Source of the DNA: Streptomyces sp. NRRL WC-3549
GTDB lineage: Bacteria > Actinomycetota > Actinomycetes > Streptomycetales > Streptomycetaceae
DNA: 7,700 nucleotides
Direction of reading: 5' to 3'
Assembly (NCBI RefSeq): GCF_000721935.1
Contig: NZ_KL585386.1
Span: 170,420 to 178,119 of the forward strand
The position numbers and the translations under genes were made by a program. Position 1 is the first letter of the stretch. Every line of letters begins with the position of its first letter. A model generated the notes under the pieces. It worked only from the letters and a program-made list of their open reading frames with translations, ran no database searches and was not told the DNA's origin. Shown in pieces: positions 6,272 to 7,700 of the stretch.

Positions 6272-6628
6272 ATGCGCATCGGACAACTCGCCAGGCGGGC
6301 AGGGGTCAGCGTGCGGGCCCTGCGCTACTACGAGGAACAGCGACTCCTGGAATCGGCGCGGACGCCCGGTGGGCAGCGTGACTATCCCGAAGAAGCCCTG
6401 GAGCGGGTCCAGCTCATCCAGGACCTCTTCGCGGCCGGCCTCTCCAGCCGTACCGTCGTCGAACTCCTGCCGTGCGTGAGCACCGGCGTCGCGACCCCCG
6501 CCATGCTCGACCAGCTCATCATCGAACGCGACCGCATCGCCGCACGCATCCAGGACTTGACCCGGGCCCAGACCGAACTCGGCCGTGTGATCGAGCATGT
6601 GGCCGCGGCCAGGGTGGCGCAGGGCTGA
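6272..6628 (+). CDS. MerR-family transcriptional regulator
   Basis: This is a 118-residue regulator. The winged helix-turn-helix is at the extreme N-terminus: MRIGQLARRAGVSVRALRYYE (1-21), followed by the wing with RTPGGQRDYPEEALERV (30-46). A dimerisation coiled coil runs from about residue 80 to 112 (LIIERDRIAARIQDL and onward). The effector part is only a few residues long, and there is one cysteine, Cys68 in ELLPCVSTG. No metal-binding cysteine cluster like that of MerR or CueR is present, so metal sensing is unlikely. A small effector or redox signal is possible but unproven. It is divergent from the NADPH oxidoreductase gene with two matching operators between them, a common actinobacterial pairing. 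The ATG at 6272 has AAGGGAG upstream at a rather long distance, and the protein start matches the family exactly. Confidence 0.92.
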   Translation: MRIGQLARRAGVSVRALRYYEEQRLLESARTPGGQRDYPEEALERVQLIQDLFAAGLSSRTVVELLPCVSTGVATPAMLDQLIIERDRIAARIQDLTRAQTELGRVIEHVAAARVAQG

Positions 6629-6664
6629 TCAACCCGTCGCGAGGGCCCCGACCCATCCGGCGCC

Positions 6665-7352
6665 TACCGGGCCCTGGCTCCGGGCGGGCTCGGTGGGGGC
6701 GGCAGCATGCTGACGGTGCCCGCGCCGATCTACCTCCTCGGCTTCGGTCCCGTCGCCGCCACCACCGCGAGCCTGGTCATCGTCGCCGCCACCTCCGTCA
6801 GCTCGCTGCTCGCCCACGCCCGGGACGGCGACGCGCACTGGCGGGCCGGGCTGCTGTTCGCAGCCGCCTGTTCGCAGCCGCGGGCATCGGCCCCGCCATG
6901 CTCGGCGGCCGCGTCCCGGTCCCCGCCCTGAGCGTGGCGTTCTCGGTGATCGCCGCGCTCGCGGCCTGGCGCATGCGCCGCCCCCGACCGCCCCGTACGG
7001 CTGACCAGGTCAGCGGCGGCCGGGGCCGGGCTGGGGGCCGTCACCGGTGTGCTGGGCCTCGGCGGTGGCTTCCTCGCCGTACCCGCCCTCGCCGGTGTCG
7101 TCGGCCTGCGGATGAAGGCCGCCGTCGGCGCCCGCCTCCCGGTCGTCATCGTCAACTCGATCGCCGCGCCCGCCACCCGTTCCCACCCCGCCGACGGCCT
7201 CGACTGGGGTGTCATCGCCCCGTTCACCGGAGCCGCGATCCTCGGCGCCGACGGCAAACGCCTCGCCACGAAGGTCTCCGGCGACCGGCTGCGCCAGGTC
7301 TTCGCCTGCGTGCTCGCGGTGGCGGCCTTCATGCTCCTCGACGGCCTCGTAA
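6665..7352 (+). pseudogene. TauE/SafE family permease (sulfite exporter type), frameshifted
   Basis: Three pieces of one membrane permease lie in order. Piece one reads GGLGGGGSMLTVPAPIYLLGF and on to AGLLFAAA (about 6686-6867). Piece two, in the next frame, reads AAAGIGPAMLGG to AALAAWRMRRPRP (about 6874-6988). Piece three is back in the first frame, from VRLTRSAAAGAG through VLGLGGGFLAVPALAGVVGLRMKAAVG to AFMLLDGL (6995-7346). The first break is a 14-bp tandem duplication. The second is a net one-base gain within a C-rich run near 6977-6994. An in-frame stop at 6929 follows the first break. The N-terminal helix and a start codon are also missing upstream of 6686, and some internal residues seem lost. 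The natural stop is shifted out of frame (TAA at 7350-7352), so the last piece would read through to 7567. Intact relatives are membrane proteins linked to transport of sulfur-containing anions. It begins a few dozen bases after merR and may once have been its operon partner. Confidence 0.82.
6854..6881 (+). repeat. 14-bp tandem duplication breaking the TauE/SafE frame
   Basis: CTGTTCGCAGCCGC occurs twice in direct contact (6854-6867 and 6868-6881). Removing one copy joins LLFAAA directly to GIGPAMLGG, the expected family sequence. This identifies the duplication as the cause of the first frameshift. Confidence 0.95.
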
Positions 7353-7700
7353 GACCCGGCCGAGGCCGCGGTCGGTGCCCCTCCCCCGCGGAGCCGCTCG
7401 TGCCCCCGAGGCTCCCGAACGCGAACGAGCCCCCTCCGCAAGGACCTGACCGCGTAACCCAGGGGGCCGACGTGTCGTTGAGCTGCCACCGGGCGTCGGG
7501 ACGGGGGGCAAAAATTCGACCAGCACATCGTCCGACGCGCGGCACCGCGTGTGGTGGCGCGATGTGAGGTCGGGGCCGCCGGCATCGATGACCTCGGCTC
7601 CTGCACCGCGACGGTGCCCGTGCCGATGGCCCGGCCGGCCCGTGTCCATGACGCGCTTCGCCCGCCCCAGGCCGCCCGAACGCTGTCGCTCCAGAGGCAG
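7353..7700. other. Region without an identifiable gene
   Basis: No reading frame here gives a protein I recognise on either strand. The plus-strand frame from 7482 to the window end is open, with C- and G-rich third positions, and reads FDQHIVRRAAPRVVARCEVG and onward from 7515. It has no plausible early start and no family resemblance. It may be a gene fragment or the edge of a gene beyond the window. A short A-rich patch (CAAAAATTC, 7509-7517) is unusual for this DNA. Confidence 0.5.

Noticed and set aside
6472..7449. 325-codon plus-strand frame overlapping merR and the permease
   Set aside because: Only its middle part (about 6874-6988) is meaningful, as the second piece of the permease pseudogene. 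The rest is Arg/Pro-rich out-of-frame translation.
6730..7606. Two long minus-strand frames opposite the permease pseudogene
   Set aside because: They show Ala/Arg/Gly/Pro-rich composition and no recognisable family, while the plus strand has clear homologous pieces.

Overview
The window is high-GC DNA with strong G/C preference at third codon positions and actinobacterial gene families throughout. It looks like a Streptomyces or close relative. It reads as accessory chromosome: regulator-plus-enzyme pairs, one transposase fossil and two genes broken by short indels.

Left block (1-2223): a P450/ferredoxin pair on the minus strand is divergent from a TetR-family repressor. The P450 closely resembles CYP105A1 (SuaC) of Streptomyces griseolus, and the ferredoxin resembles its partner SuaB. 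A 23-bp near-perfect palindrome in the divergent gap is the likely TetR operator. The P450 frame is broken near its 3' end by what appears to be a 22-nt deletion, so the ferredoxin may now be an orphan redox partner.

Middle block (2224-4591): two near-identical GC-rich hairpin repeats separate the convergent TetR and transporter genes. An MHS/ProP-type major facilitator gene follows on the minus strand, then a small four-helix membrane protein with an HIHHYVWG motif.

Scar (4592-4989): there is no intact gene here. It holds a decayed N-terminal fragment of a probable IS1380-type transposase, interrupted by four perfect copies of an 8-bp repeat, and a strong hairpin that probably terminates the next gene.

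Right block (4990-7352): a zinc-independent NADPH-dependent MDR oxidoreductase (minus) is divergent from a small MerR regulator (plus). Two 20-bp operators, identical except for the central dinucleotide, lie near the two ends of the gap. One sits in the overlong spacer of the oxidoreductase promoter and the other at the probable merR start site, which suggests activation of the enzyme gene and autoregulation of merR. Directly after merR lies a TauE/SafE permease pseudogene with a 14-bp tandem duplication and a second frame slip.

The last ~350 bases hold no gene I can identify. I see no rRNA, tRNA, CRISPR array or intact mobile element, and no wholly new system. The most interesting points are the two precise gene-breaking indels, the duplicated MerR operator and the transposase fossil in frame with a membrane-protein gene.
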